From SSF14 sp037045585 (lineage in GTDB: Bacteria; Actinomycetota; Acidimicrobiia; Acidimicrobiales; Microtrichaceae): 64,000 nt of DNA. Both the position numbers and the translations under genes were made by a program. Under the pieces are notes generated by a model that saw nothing but the letters and a program-made list of their open reading frames with translations, ran no database searches and was not told the DNA's origin. Of the stretch, positions 33,837-43,587 are shown one piece after another (position 1 is the first letter of the stretch; every line of letters begins with the position of its first letter). Where the stretch lies: NCBI GenBank assembly GCA_037045585.1, contig JBAOIR010000049.1, positions 62,001-126,000 on the forward strand, read 5' to 3'.

Positions 33837-35426
33837 ATGGCCTTCTCCATCACTCCAGAGCAGGCGCACGAGAAGCGCTGGTGGACACTCGGCGCACTCT
33901 GCCTCTCCCTGTCGATCATCGGAATCGACAACACGATCCTCAACGTGGCCCTCCCCTCGATCGTGAAATCAGTCGGCGCCGAGGGCAGCCAGCTGCAGTG
34001 GATCGTCGACTCCTACGTGATCGTCTTCGCCTGCCTCCTTCTCACGGCCGGCACCCTCGGCGACAAGCTCGGCCGCAAGCGCATGCTGCTCATCGGCCTC
34101 GCGCTGTTCGGCGGCTTCTCCGCCGTGGCGGCGCTGTCCGACTCCGCCAACACGCTCATCATCTTCCGGGCGCTCATGGGCATCGGCGGTGCGTTCATCT
34201 ACCCGTCGACGCTGTCGATCCTCACCAACACCTTCACCGGCAAGGAACGCGCCAAGGCCATCGGGATCTGGGCCGGCGTGTCGGGCCTCGGCATCGCGAT
34301 CGGCCCGTTGGCCGGCGGCATCCTCGTCGAGCACTTCTTCTGGGGTTCGGTGTTCCTCGTCAACGTGCCGATCTGCGTGCTCGCCATCGTCATGACGATG
34401 GCCGTCGTTCCCGAGTCGCGCGACAAGAGCGACAGCCACCTCGACCCGCTGGGCGCCGTGCTCTCGATCCTCGGACTCAGTGGTGTGCTCCTTGCGATCA
34501 TCGAAGCGCCCGAACGGGGCTGGGGCGACTCGGTCGTCATCGCCGGTTTCCTGCTCGGCGCATCGTTCCTCGTCGGGTTCGCCGTGTGGGAACGTCGGGC
34601 GGCGCACCCCATGCTCGACGTCTCCTTCTTCAAGGACCCCCGGTTCACCGCTGCATCCGGCACGATCACCCTCACGTTCTTCGCGCTGTTCGGCTCGACG
34701 TTCCTCCTCACCCAGTACTTCCAGTTCGTGCTCGGCTACTCACCGCTCAAGGCCGGCATGATGACGGCGCCTGTCGCCATCGGCATCATGCTCGCCGGCA
34801 CCAACGCCCCCAAGATCGCGGCGCGGATCGGCACCAAGTACACGGTCGTGCTGGGGTTGGTCGTGCTGAGCCTCGTGCTGATGAGCTACGCCTCGACCGC
34901 CCTCATGAGCTCGGTGCTCTGGGGCTCGCTCGTCCGGGTCGTGTTCGGTCTCGGCATGGGCACGATCATGGCGCCGGCAACCGAGTCGATCATGAGCTCA
35001 CTCCCCCGCAACAAAGCCGGGGTCGGGTCCGCTGTCAACGACACGACCCGCCAGACGGGCGGTGCGCTCGGCGTGGCGGTGATCGGTTCGATCTTCGCCG
35101 CCCGCTACCACCACCTGATCTCCCCGCCGGCCGGACTCACGGCCGCAGCCGAGGCCGCAGTGCGCGACTCGATCGGTCAGGCCCGGGGCGTGGCCGCGCA
35201 ACCCGGCGTGCCGGCGGCCCTGGCCGACCAGATCCGCGAGGCCGCATCCTCGGCATACGTCGGCGGCATGCAGCTCGCCGTCTTCGTGGGCGCCGGGATC
35301 ACGCTGTTCGCTGCGGTGATCGCCTGGAAGTACCTGCCGACCCGCTCCGCAAGCCCCGAGCAGCAGGCCGCCGAGGAACTCGAGCTCGCCGAGCGGGGGC
35401 AGGCCACGGTCGAAGCGCTCGTCTAG
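33837..35426 (+). CDS. MFS drug-resistance transporter, DHA2 (EmrB/QacA-like, 14 TMS)
   Basis: Proton-coupled exporter of 529 residues with about 14 membrane helices. The DHA2 motifs are present: LDNTIL-like D1 (IGIDNTILNVALPSI near 25-39), motif A LGDKLGRKRML, motif B region FRALMGIGGAF, and motif C AGVSGLGIAIGPLAGG. Divergent from a TetR regulator with an operator-like repeat in the gap, so expression is probably induced by a TetR ligand. Substrate unknown; hydrophobic antibiotics or toxic metabolites are typical. Confidence 0.92.
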   Translation: MAFSITPEQAHEKRWWTLGALCLSLSIIGIDNTILNVALPSIVKSVGAEGSQLQWIVDSYVIVFACLLLTAGTLGDKLGRKRMLLIGLALFGGFSAVAALSDSANTLIIFRALMGIGGAFIYPSTLSILTNTFTGKERAKAIGIWAGVSGLGIAIGPLAGGILVEHFFWGSVFLVNVPICVLAIVMTMAVVPESRDKSDSHLDPLGAVLSILGLSGVLLAIIEAPERGWGDSVVIAGFLLGASFLVGFAVWERRAAHPMLDVSFFKDPRFTAASGTITLTFFALFGSTFLLTQYFQFVLGYSPLKAGMMTAPVAIGIMLAGTNAPKIAARIGTKYTVVLGLVVLSLVLMSYASTALMSSVLWGSLVRVVFGLGMGTIMAPATESIMSSLPRNKAGVGSAVNDTTRQTGGALGVAVIGSIFAARYHHLISPPAGLTAAAEAAVRDSIGQARGVAAQPGVPAALADQIREAASSAYVGGMQLAVFVGAGITLFAAVIAWKYLPTRSASPEQQAAEELELAERGQATVEALV

Positions 35427-35457
35427 CCATCCCGGCCACTCCGGCCGGGCGTTGGCG

Positions 35458-35463
35458 TACCAT
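35458..35463 (+). promoter_or_regulatory. -10 box of the 35470 gene (leaderless)
   Basis: TACCAT, 6 bases before the ATG at 35470. Confidence 0.5.
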
Positions 35464-35469
35464 GCGCCG

Positions 35470-36375
35470 ATGAAGGGTTTTCATGCACGCGTGGTCGTGC
35501 TCGCTGTTCTCGGCTGCACCGCGCTTTCGAGCGGGTGTCTGCCGCTCCCGCCAGCGGAGACCGCCGCCATCTGCAACACCGCTCCGTCGGGGCCACCGAC
35601 GGCCGACGACCTGGCCGTGCTCGAGCGGCTGGCGGATCGCGACCTCCCGGTGGCGATCGGATCGCCGCCGTCGGTTCGTCTCGACGCGCACGACACAGCG
35701 ACGGCGACCGCGTTGCGCGCCGAGTTCGGGGCGTCCATCGACATCGAGATCGGCTCGAAGCGACTCGGGCGGGTGCCCGGCAACCCGGATGGCTGCCTCC
35801 TCGTGGCGCCGACATGGGCGATCGCCGAGCCGGCGCCGAAGGGGGTCACCATGACGGCGACGCCGACGCAGCCGGTGTTCGACCGCAACGGCTCCATCCG
35901 AGCGACGGTGCGGGTCACCAATCGCACCGGCCGGTCGATCGTGGTGTCGCAGGCGGTCCCGAGGACGCCCTCCCGCAACTGCGGCGACCTCGGCGTTGCA
36001 CTGTCGTCGACGACCTCGGCCCTCGCCGTCAATCGCGTCGACGGCCTCCAGCCCCTCGATCCGAACTTCCAACTGGTCCGGACCGGCCGGAGCTACGGTC
36101 GCCTGTCGCGAATGGGCGACGGCTCGTTCTCGACCGTCATCGTGACGTCCATCTGCGCAATCCCCATCGTGACGGGGATCACCGTCCGGCCCGGAGGGTC
36201 AGCCATGATCCCGGTCACGGCTGGCACCGAGAGTGTGCAGCCCGGCGCCGATCCCATCGTCCTCCCCGGCACCTATCACCTCCGAGCGACCGTCGACGTG
36301 CGTCTGTCGACCGCGCCCGATGCCGTTGCGCACAGGGTCGCCGCTCCGCCGACGCGGGTCGAGCTGCGCGACTGA
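35470..36375 (+). CDS. Secreted lipoprotein of unknown function
   Basis: Protein of 301 residues with signal peptide and lipobox ALSSGC near residue 23. The body is rich in beta-strand-forming T, V and R, with three further Cys (CNTA, DGCLL, RNCGDLG) that may form disulfides. The second half (about 125-300) looks like an immunoglobulin-like fold: NGSIRATVRVTNRTGRSI resembles the strand pattern of intracellular-proteinase-inhibitor or DUF-type beta sandwiches. No family recognised. The secreted protein gene at 36422 follows in the same direction. Confidence 0.65.
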   Translation: MKGFHARVVVLAVLGCTALSSGCLPLPPAETAAICNTAPSGPPTADDLAVLERLADRDLPVAIGSPPSVRLDAHDTATATALRAEFGASIDIEIGSKRLGRVPGNPDGCLLVAPTWAIAEPAPKGVTMTATPTQPVFDRNGSIRATVRVTNRTGRSIVVSQAVPRTPSRNCGDLGVALSSTTSALAVNRVDGLQPLDPNFQLVRTGRSYGRLSRMGDGSFSTVIVTSICAIPIVTGITVRPGGSAMIPVTAGTESVQPGADPIVLPGTYHLRATVDVRLSTAPDAVAHRVAAPPTRVELRD

Positions 36376-36421
36376 GCACCCACCGACGTCGAACGCGTCC
36401 CAGATGGTGCAAGATGTCGTG

Positions 36422-37369
36422 ATGATTGCTGGGATCCCTCGCCCTCGACGTCGTCGCGCCACCCTCGCCGGTTCGCTGCTGACGATCGCCCTGTTCGTCT
36501 CGTCGTGTGTGCCGCCCACGACGCTCCCCGACGGGAGCGTGCCGCAGACCGGCCCGATCGGGGCCAACGGCGTCGGCTTCGACGGCACCGACCTGTGGTT
36601 GTGCGACCTCTTCGGCGGTCAGTTGCTGCGCATCGACCCGGGGTCGGGACGCATCCTCGAGCGCATCGGGCCCGACCGGGGCATCGCCCGCCCCGACGAC
36701 GTCGTGTTCGCGCCCGACGGGTCGTTGATCTACACATCGCCGCCGACCGGCGTCGTCGGCCGCATCACGAGGTCCGGACCGAACGCCGGTCAGGTGTCGG
36801 TGCTCGCGCAGATGGAGACCGGGGTGAACCCGATCGCCCTCACGCCCGACGGGTCGGCCGTGATCGTCGGGTACGGCTCGGGCGAGGTCGGCCGTCTCGA
36901 TCGCATCGATCTCGCCACCGGCCAGGTGACGGTGGTGGCCGCCGGACTCCCGGATCTCAACGGCTTCGCATTCGGTCCCGACGGTGCGATCTGGGCGCCG
37001 GTCGGCGGCCCCCTGACGGCACTCACCGGCGAGGGCTACGTGATCCGGATCGACCCCGCCACCGGGGTCACCGGCGCGTTGCCGCTGACGTTCCCGTCGG
37101 AACCCGGCAAGCGCGGACTCTCGTTCCCCGTATCGGTGAAGTGGACACCCGACGGCAGGATGCTGGCGCTGCAGGGCATCGGCACCGCTGCCCTCTACCA
37201 GGTCGATCCGGACACCGGCGTGTCGACGCGGTTCTCGACGCTCGGCTCCGACTTCGGCGACAACCAGGTCACCCTGCCCGACGGTCGCACCGTCGTCACC
37301 TCGTTCGTCGGCGGTATGAACGTCGTCGCCCCGAACGGCACGAGCGCCCCGTTCCCGCTCGGCGCCTGA
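36422..37369 (+). CDS. Secreted beta-propeller (SMP-30/NHL-like) lipoprotein
   Basis: Protein of 315 residues. It has an Arg-rich N-terminus (RPRRRRAT), a hydrophobic stretch, lipobox-like LFVSSC near residue 27, then repeats of about 45 residues with the pattern V-x-F-x-P-D-G-x-L/I (DVVFAPDGSLIY, IALTPDGSAVIV, FAFGPDGAIWAP, VKWTPDGRMLAL, QVTLPDGRTVVT). This is a six-bladed propeller of the SMP-30/gluconolactonase or NHL type. No catalytic metal ligands can be placed with confidence. The ATG at 36422 has CAAGAT 6 bases upstream; an in-frame ATG at 36404 is the alternative. Confidence 0.78.
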   Translation: MIAGIPRPRRRRATLAGSLLTIALFVSSCVPPTTLPDGSVPQTGPIGANGVGFDGTDLWLCDLFGGQLLRIDPGSGRILERIGPDRGIARPDDVVFAPDGSLIYTSPPTGVVGRITRSGPNAGQVSVLAQMETGVNPIALTPDGSAVIVGYGSGEVGRLDRIDLATGQVTVVAAGLPDLNGFAFGPDGAIWAPVGGPLTALTGEGYVIRIDPATGVTGALPLTFPSEPGKRGLSFPVSVKWTPDGRMLALQGIGTAALYQVDPDTGVSTRFSTLGSDFGDNQVTLPDGRTVVTSFVGGMNVVAPNGTSAPFPLGA

Positions 37370-37391
37370 CGTCCTCTCACGACCCGCTCGG

Positions 37392-37439
37392 TTTCGGTCG
37401 CGGTTTCTCCCGCTGAGCGGGCGTTTCCCGCGACCGAAA
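37392..37439. repeat. 48-bp dispersed palindromic repeat, copy A
   Basis: TTTCGGTCGCGG and CCGCGACCGAAA form the outer arms and CCCGCT-GA-GCGGG the inner hairpin. A second copy at 55994-56039 shares the outer left arm, the inner hairpin and the GCGGGCGTTT segment. It lies in the 104-base gap after the propeller gene and may also act as a terminator. Confidence 0.85.
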
Positions 37440-37460
37440 GCCGGCGAGGTCCCGGAGGGG

Positions 37461-37466
37461 TAGGTT
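37461..37466 (+). promoter_or_regulatory. -10 box of the 37474 gene (leaderless)
   Basis: TAGGTT, 7 bases before the ATG at 37474. Confidence 0.5.
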
Positions 37467-37473
37467 GCGGCGC

Positions 37474-38386
37474 ATGCAGATCGGTATCTTCGACTCCGCC
37501 GCCGGTAGCGGTGGCTCCTTCGACCAACTCGTCGCCACGGCGGCCAAGGCCCACGAGGACGGTTTCGCCTCGTACTGGCAGCCGCAGATCTTCGGATTCG
37601 AGGCGCTGTCGGTGCTCGCGGTCATCGGGCGCGAGGTGCCCGGTATCGGGCTCGGCACCGGTGTGGTGCCGACCTACCCCCGTCATCCCGTGACCATGGC
37701 GCAGCTCGCGCTCACCGTGCAGGCGGCTGCCGGCGACCGGCTCACGCTCGGCATCGGCCTCAGCCACCAGATGGTCATCGAGAACATGTTCGGCATGAGC
37801 TTCGAGCACCCGGCCGCGCACATGGCCGACCACCTCGCGATCCTCCTACCGCTGCTCCGCGGCGACGCCGTGGCCCACACCGGCGAGTCGCTGTCGGCGT
37901 CGATGGCGCTGTCGGTCCCCAAGGACGTGCCGGCCCCGCAGGTCGTCGTGGCGGCCCTCGGCCCGCGCATGCTGCGGCTTGCCGGCGAGGTCGCCGACGG
38001 CACCGCCACCTGGATGACCGGCCCGAAGACCCTCGCCAGCCACATCATCCCCTCGATCACCGCCGCTGCCGCCGACGCCGGCCGTCCGACGCCCCGCATC
38101 GTCGCAGCGCTGCCGGTGGCCGTGACCGACGACGTCGCCGAGGCGCGCGAGCGCTACGCGAAGGAGTTCGAGATGTACGGATTCCTCCCGAGCTACCGGG
38201 CGATGCTCGACCACGAGGGCGTCGACGCCCGGCCCGAGCGTCGCGATCGTGGGCTCTGCGGATGAGGTCACGTCGCAGATCCGGGCGCTCGCCGACATCG
38301 GCGTCACCGAGTTCGTCGCGGTCGAGGTCGGCCGCCGCGGGGCCGAAGCCGACGCCACCCGCGACGTCCTGCGTTCCCTCCTGTAG
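37474..38386 (+). CDS. LLM-class F420/flavin-dependent oxidoreductase (frameshifted as sequenced)
   Basis: Luciferase-fold oxidoreductase, probably F420-dependent by its actinobacterial context. The N-terminus MQIGIFDSAAGSGG, ASYWQPQIFGFEAL, the GTGVVPTYPRHP strand and GDRLTLGIGLSHQ follow the TIGR03564-like subgroup. One extra C around 38228-38231 shifts the frame, giving an early TGA; removing it yields the normal ending VAIVGSADEVTSQI and IGVTEFVAVEVG and a stop at 38384-38386. Corrected length is about 303 residues. Substrate unknown. Confidence 0.83.
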
Positions 38387-38405
38387 CTCCGAGACGGGAG
38401 GTCAC

Positions 38406-39035
38406 ATGCCCCGCTCGCCCCTCCTCGATCACAGCCGCGCCGAGCGCCTGGCGCTCGTCGACATGTTCGCGTCACTCGACGAGGCGCAGTTGGCCACGCA
38501 GAGCCTGTGCGCCACGTGGACCGTGCGCGACGTGCTCGCCCACCTCGCCACGCCGGCGCTCCTCTCGAACGCCGACATCGCCAAGCAGTTCCTTCGGAAG
38601 CCGAGCTTCCACGCTGCGACGGTAGCGTGGTCCGAGCGCCTCGCGAGCTCCTCGACCGAGGAGCTGATCGACGGCCTGCGCCGCACGGCGGACGATCCGC
38701 TCATCCCGCCCGTCGTCGGCCCGGCCGGTCCGCTGACCGACGCGGTCATCCATGGCGAGGACGCCCGCCACCCCCTCGGGCTCCGTCGAGACGTCCCCGA
38801 GCCGCACCTCCGCGAGATCCTCGACTTCGGCCTGAGCCGGAGGGCACAGCCGGTGTTCGTGCCGTTCCGGCGACTCCGCGGCGTTCGGTTCGTCGCCACT
38901 GATCTCGACTGGTCCGGCGGGCAGGGCGCCGTGGTCGAGGGCCCCGCCCTCCAGGTCGCCCTCGCGATGTTCGGACGAATCGGCGCCACGCCGGACCTCA
39001 CCGGGGACGGAGTCGCGGTGCTCGCGGCACGCTAG
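38406..39035 (+). CDS. Maleylpyruvate isomerase-family / DinB-like (TIGR03083) protein
   Basis: Protein of 209 residues of the mycothiol-dependent DinB-like superfamily: the N-terminal four-helix domain carries CATWTVRDVLAHLATP near 38-53, where His is a metal-ligand position, and the later HGEDARHPLGL near 122-132 supplies two more His-type ligands. GGAG precedes the ATG at 38406. The stop codons of this gene and the convergent LLM gene overlap (39032-39035). The reaction is unknown. Confidence 0.8.
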   Translation: MPRSPLLDHSRAERLALVDMFASLDEAQLATQSLCATWTVRDVLAHLATPALLSNADIAKQFLRKPSFHAATVAWSERLASSSTEELIDGLRRTADDPLIPPVVGPAGPLTDAVIHGEDARHPLGLRRDVPEPHLREILDFGLSRRAQPVFVPFRRLRGVRFVATDLDWSGGQGAVVEGPALQVALAMFGRIGATPDLTGDGVAVLAAR

Positions 39036-39904
39036 GCCACGTTGAGCGGCCCCATCACGTCGTCGGCGAACCGTTTCATGCCGTCGAGCTTCTCCTGCAA
39101 CGGGAGCCGGAACCCGCCGTAGTAGGCCCAGGGCATCGTGAGCAGATCGGTGACCCCGACGTCCTCGGCGCGCCGGAACTGGTCGACGGTGATTGCGTCG
39201 TTGAGCGAAACGATCATCGAGAAATCGCCGGTCCGGCCGAGCTCCTCCCGGTAGCGGTCGAGGCTGAGGCGGTACTCGGCGGCCTGCTCGGTGCTGATGA
39301 GGTCGGAGATCCAACCGTCGTTGCGAGCGGCCCGCCGAAGCGCTGCATCGGACAGACCACCGACGAGGATCGGGACGGGACCGGCGGGCACCGGCGTCAT
39401 CTCGAGACGGGGGAAGTCGTAGAACTGCCCGTGATGCTCGACCCACTCGCCCGACCAGAGCTTGGCGAGCACTTCGATCATCTCGTCGCCGCGGGCGCCA
39501 CGCTTGCGGAACTGAGCGTCGAGGAGGTCGAACTCCTCCTCGCCCCACCCCATGCCGATACCGAGCGACACACGACCACCGGTGAACACGCTCGCCGTCG
39601 CGACGGCCTTCGCCACCGGGAACGGATTGCGCATGGGCAGCACGTAGATGTTGGTGAAGAAGCGGAGCCGCTCGGTCACCGCTCCCCAGCACGCCGATGG
39701 CGACCATCGGATCGACCCACGGCGTGAACGGCTCCCAGCGCCGGCTCCCGTCCTCGGTATAGGGGTACTCGGTGGTGAGTTCCTCGAGGTTGAGCACGTG
39801 GTCGGCGAGCACGAGCACGCGTGATAGCCGAGCTCGTCGGCCGCCTTGGCGATCGGCGCCAGCTCGTCGGGCGGGAGGTAGGCCGTCGCGACACTGACTC
39901 TCAT
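39032..39904 (-). CDS. LLM-class F420/flavin-dependent oxidoreductase (two compensating frameshifts)
   Basis: Luciferase-like oxidoreductase of about 290 residues. It begins MRVSVATAYLPPDELAPIA; the conserved VLVLADHVLNLEE region lies in another frame between a missing base near 39818-39822 and an extra C at 39684-39687, after which the original frame resumes with ERLRFFTNIYVLPMRNPF. Downstream are GGRVSLGIGMGWGEEEF and PVPILVGGLSDAALRRAAR. The two indels cancel, so total length stays a multiple of three. The ATG overlaps the SDR stop as ATGA, so both enzymes come from one mRNA behind the KstR-like box at 40675. Confidence 0.82.
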   Translation of the reverse strand: MRVSVATAYLPPDELAPIAKAADELGYHACSCSPTTCSTSRNSPPSTPIPRTGAGAGSRSRRGSIRWSPSACWGAVTERLRFFTNIYVLPMRNPFPVAKAVATASVFTGGRVSLGIGMGWGEEEFDLLDAQFRKRGARGDEMIEVLAKLWSGEWVEHHGQFYDFPRLEMTPVPAGPVPILVGGLSDAALRRAARNDGWISDLISTEQAAEYRLSLDRYREELGRTGDFSMIVSLNDAITVDQFRRAEDVGVTDLLTMPWAYYGGFRLPLQEKLDGMKRFADDVMGPLNVA

Positions 39905-40664
39905 GCGTGGGTCCCGCCGTCGATGCGGATGCACTCGCCGGTGATGTGCTTGCCGTCGTCGGACAGCAGCAGGGCGACCACGGATCCGACATCGCCCGGG
40001 TCACCGAAGCCGGTGGGCGACATGATGCGGCGGATCAGTTTGGCCTCGTCCTTGGTGAGGTCGTCGGGGAAGCTGACGTTGGACGTGATGCCGCTGTGCA
40101 CACTGCCGGGAGCGACGCAGTTGGCCCGCACCGGCACGGTGGCGTACTCCACGGCGAGGGTCTGGGTGAACGAGAGGATGGCGCCCTTCGATGCTGCGTA
40201 GGCACCCATCCACGGGTGGCCGAAGAAGCTCGACGTCGACGCTGCGTTCACGATCGCCCCCTTTGCCTCGATGAGGTGCGGGAGCGCTGCCCGACACATC
40301 AGGAAGGTGCCGGTGAGGTTGACGGCGATGACCTGGTTCCAGCTGTCGAGGCTGAACTCGTGGGTGCGCCCCGAGCGCAGCATGCCGGCGATGTTCGCGA
40401 GGCCGTCGAGACGACCCAGGCATCGACCGCGGCGGCAACCGTGCCGGCGGCGTCGGCCTCCTGGCTGATGTCGGCCTGGTGGGTGATGGCCTCCCCGCCA
40501 GCGTCGGTGATGGTCGCCAGCGTCTCGGCGAGACCGGCCTCGTTGATGTCCGACGCGAGGACCTTCGCTCCCTCGCTCGCGAGGCGGATGGCGGTGGCCT
40601 GGCCGATGCCCGAGGCGGCCCCGGTCACGATGACAACACGATCTGACAGACGGTTCAGCGACAT
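39901..40664 (-). CDS. Short-chain dehydrogenase/reductase (frameshifted as sequenced)
   Basis: NAD(P)-dependent oxidoreductase of about 254 residues. The cofactor motif TGAASGIG lies at 14-21, and an Asp in LASDIN near 38 suggests NAD. A missing base near 40414-40416 shifts the frame inside AVDAWGRLDGL; the NAG-type motif is NIAG and the catalytic set continues with Ser in NAASTSSFFGH, and Tyr/Lys in YAASKGA. The C-terminus ends SDDGKHITGECIRIDGGT, typical of classical SDRs. A KstR-like operator overlaps its promoter, suggesting a role in sterol or lipid breakdown, which is inference. Confidence 0.87.
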
Positions 40665-40670
40665 CGGCGC

Positions 40671-40676
40671 AGACTA
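40671..40676 (-). promoter_or_regulatory. -10 box of the SDR operon (leaderless)
   Basis: TAGTCT on the minus strand, 6 bases before the ATG at 40664. It overlaps the KstR-like box by two bases. Confidence 0.55.
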
Positions 40677-40688
40677 GAACACGTTCCA
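40675..40688. promoter_or_regulatory. KstR-like operator (TNNAACNNGTTNNA)
   Basis: TAGAACACGTTCCA fits the mycobacterial KstR consensus TnnAACnnGTTnnA, and flanking bases extend the symmetry (ACTAGAACACGTTCCAGT). It overlaps the -10 box of the SDR-LLM operon, the expected place for repression. KstR controls cholesterol catabolism in mycobacteria; the binding protein in this organism is unknown. Confidence 0.6.
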
Positions 40689-40727
40689 GTTTCGGCGCCC
40701 GTCGAACGGGCCACGACCGGCCGGCTG

Positions 40728-43039
40728 CTACAGACAGATGTCCTGCGGCCGGACCGGCACCCGGGTGAGGTCGCGACCGGTGGCGTCGCGGATGGCGGCG
40801 ACGATCGCCGGGGTCACCGAGATGCACGGCGGCTCGCCGACGCCCTTGGCTCCCATCGGCGCCTGCGGCTCGTACTCCTCGACGAGCGAGATGGCCACCT
40901 CGGCGCGTCGAGGAAGGTCGGAAGCAGGTAGTCGGTGAACGACGGGTTCCGGATCAGCCCGTCGGTGACGAGGATCTCCTCCATCACCGCGAGGCCGAGC
41001 CCCTGAGCGATTCCGCCTTCGATCTGGCCGACGACCGACAAGGGGTTGAGGGCGACGCCGACGTCCTGGGCCGTCGCGATCTGCACGACACGGACGAGGC
41101 CGAGCTCGGGATCGACATCGACGACGGCGCGGTGGGCGACGAAGGCGAAGGCCACGTGGCTGGGGCCCTGGCCCATCGCGTCGGGGGCGACGGTGGGCCG
41201 GTGGCGGTAGACCACGGTCTCGTCGATCACGACGCCGGCGCTCGCCTCGGCGACCGGGATCCGCCCGCCACCGTCGAGGTCGACGATGTCGTAGCCGTCG
41301 ATCACGAGTGACAGCGGATCGGCGCCGAGCTGGGGGGCCACCTGCTCGAACAGCTTGTCGCGCACCGTCCGGCACGCCAGGTCCACCGCCCCGCCCGACA
41401 TCCAGGTCTGTCGCGACGCCGACGTGGAGCCCGACGAACCGACGGAGGTGTCGATGGGCTCGAGCACCACGTCGTCGACACCGAGGTTGGTGCGGGCGAT
41501 CTGGGCTGCCAGGGTCACGAACCCCTGGCCGACCTCGGCCGTCGCGAACTTCAGGACCGCCCGACCGTCCTCGAGCCGACAGCGAGCCGTCGAGTAGTCG
41601 TCGAACCCTTCGGAGTACATGAGGTTCTTGATCGACACCCCGTAGCCGACGCCGCGCACGATGTTCGACCGATCGGCGGTGCGACCGGCGCCTCCGGGCA
41701 GCCACATCGCATCGTCGGCGTCGGTGGCCTCGGGTGGCATCGGGAGCGCCACCGTCTCGTTGATGCAGCGAGCGACCGGCGCCACGCTGTCGACCACCTG
41801 GCCCGTGATCAGCTTGTCACCGGTCTCCATGGCGTTGAGCAGGCGCAACTCGATCGGGTCGATCCCACACGCGGCCGCCAGCTTGTCCATCTGCGACTCG
41901 TGGGCGAAACAGGCCTGCACGACGCCGAACCCGCGCATCGCACCACACGGCGGATTGTTGGTGCGCACCGCCCAGCCGTCGACGACGGCGTTGTCGCACT
42001 TGTACGGCCCCTGCGTGTGGGTGATGGCGTTGAACAGCACCGCGTGGCTCGTCGAGGCGTAGGCGCCACCGTCGAACACCATGCGACTCTCGACCTTGAG
42101 GAGCCGGCCGTTGTGATCGGCGTGGTGCCGCATCCAGATCGTCGCCGGATGGCGGTGCACGTGCCCGAAGAACGACTCCTCGCGGCTGTACGCCACCCGC
42201 ACGGGTCGGCCCGTCCGCAGCGACAGGAGGGCGCAATGGACCTGGAGGCTGATGTCCTCGCGACCACCGAACGCGCCGCCGACACCCCCGAGGGTCAATC
42301 GCACCTTCTCCTCGGGGAGCCCGAGGCAGGACGCCAGTTGCTTCCGGTCCTCGTGCAGCCACTGCGTCGCGACGTACAGCTCGACCCCGGCCCCGTCGGG
42401 ATCGGCGATCGCGAGGGCCGTCTCGAGGCCGAGGAACGCCTGGTCCTGCATGCCGATCTCGTAGGTGCCCTCTACCTGGATCTCACCGACGACGTCGGGA
42501 TCGCCGGCGATCACTGGCTGGTGCCGGAACACGTTGCCGTCGGGGTGCAGCGGTGGATGGGACCCGTCGACGGCCCGCTCCGGATCGGTGAGCGGCTCCA
42601 TCGGCTCGTACTCCACGACGATCGCTGCGAGGGCTCGCCGCGCCGTCTCGATGTGATCGGCGGCCACCGCAGCGACCGGTTCGCCCTGGTAGCGGACCAC
42701 GTCGACCGCGAACACCGGCTGATCCTGCGCAATCAGGCCGTACGTGTTGACGCCCGGGACATCGGCCGCGGTGAGGACACATTCGACACCGGCGATCTCG
42801 AGCGCCGGTGCGATGTCGATCGACACGATGCGGGCCGACGGGTGCGGCGACCGCAGCGTCGCCCCGTGCAACATGCCGTCGATCGACATGTCGGAGCTGA
42901 ACGCAAACGAGCCCTGCACCTTGCCGACACCGTCGGGGCGGACGGGGCTGTCGCCGAGCCGGCCGGCTCCCGTCGCCGCTCCCCCGGCTTCGCCGGTCGT
43001 CCACGGCCGGGTCGGGGTGGTGGTCTCGGTGATGCTCAC
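40728..43039 (-). CDS. Xanthine dehydrogenase-family molybdopterin subunit (frameshifted near C-terminus)
   Basis: Large Mo-cofactor subunit of a molybdenum hydroxylase, about 770 residues. Pterin-binding motifs include GGVGGAFGGRED near 270, the CGAMRGFGVVQACF loop near 370, and GVGYGVSIKNL. The catalytic Glu lies in GAKGVGEPP near the end, beyond a missing base at about 40900-40903 that breaks the frame after TFLDAP. The AYRCSFR and AYRGAGR loops of CO dehydrogenases are absent, so CO oxidation is unlikely; purine or another N-heterocycle is more likely. A GTG at 43039 overlaps the iron-sulfur subunit stop as GTGA. Confidence 0.86.
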
Positions 43040-43587
43040 AACTCGTCGCTTCCGGTGTCGCCGAGCTCGTCCTCGAGCGCAGCGATCTCCTCGTCGATGA
43101 CGGCGGTCCGCGTCCGGGCCGCGAGCTGCACCGCGCTGACGATGCGTCCGTAGCCGGTGCAACGGCAGATGTTGCCCGAGAGCGCTTCGCGGATCTCGAT
43201 CTCGTCGGGGTTCGGCACCCGGTCGAGCAGGTCGTGCACCGATGCGATGAGCCCCGGTGTGCAGAAGCCGCACTGCACCGCGCCCTCGTCGATGAACGCT
43301 CGTTGTACGTCGGTGAGGGAGCCGTCGGGCGACAGGCCCTCGACCGTGACGATGTCGCGGCCGACCGCGGATGCCGCCAGCACCAGACACGAGCAAACCA
43401 GATCGCCGTCGACGAGCACCGAGCACGAGCCGCACTCTCCCTGCTCGCAGGCCCCCTTGGCCGCTACGAACCCGAGACGGTCTCGCAGGACGAACAACAG
43501 CGACTCCCCGATCCACGCGTCCGCGACGTCGAGGTCCTGGCCGTTGACGTGCAGACGGAAGTATTCGTGAGAGGTCGGCTCGCTCAT
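43036..43587 (-). CDS. [2Fe-2S] subunit of the molybdenum hydroxylase
   Basis: Protein of 183 residues. The plant-type [2Fe-2S] cluster ligands are in GACEQGECGSCSVLVDG with a fourth Cys shortly after (LVCSC), and the second cluster uses QCGFCTPG and GNICRCTGYG. This is the normal two-cluster small subunit, with an acidic C-terminal tail of about 20 residues beyond the usual end. It overlaps both neighbours by 4 bases, giving transcription order FAD, FeS, Mo subunits. Confidence 0.92.
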   Translation of the reverse strand: MSEPTSHEYFRLHVNGQDLDVADAWIGESLLFVLRDRLGFVAAKGACEQGECGSCSVLVDGDLVCSCLVLAASAVGRDIVTVEGLSPDGSLTDVQRAFIDEGAVQCGFCTPGLIASVHDLLDRVPNPDEIEIREALSGNICRCTGYGRIVSAVQLAARTRTAVIDEEIAALEDELGDTGSDEL

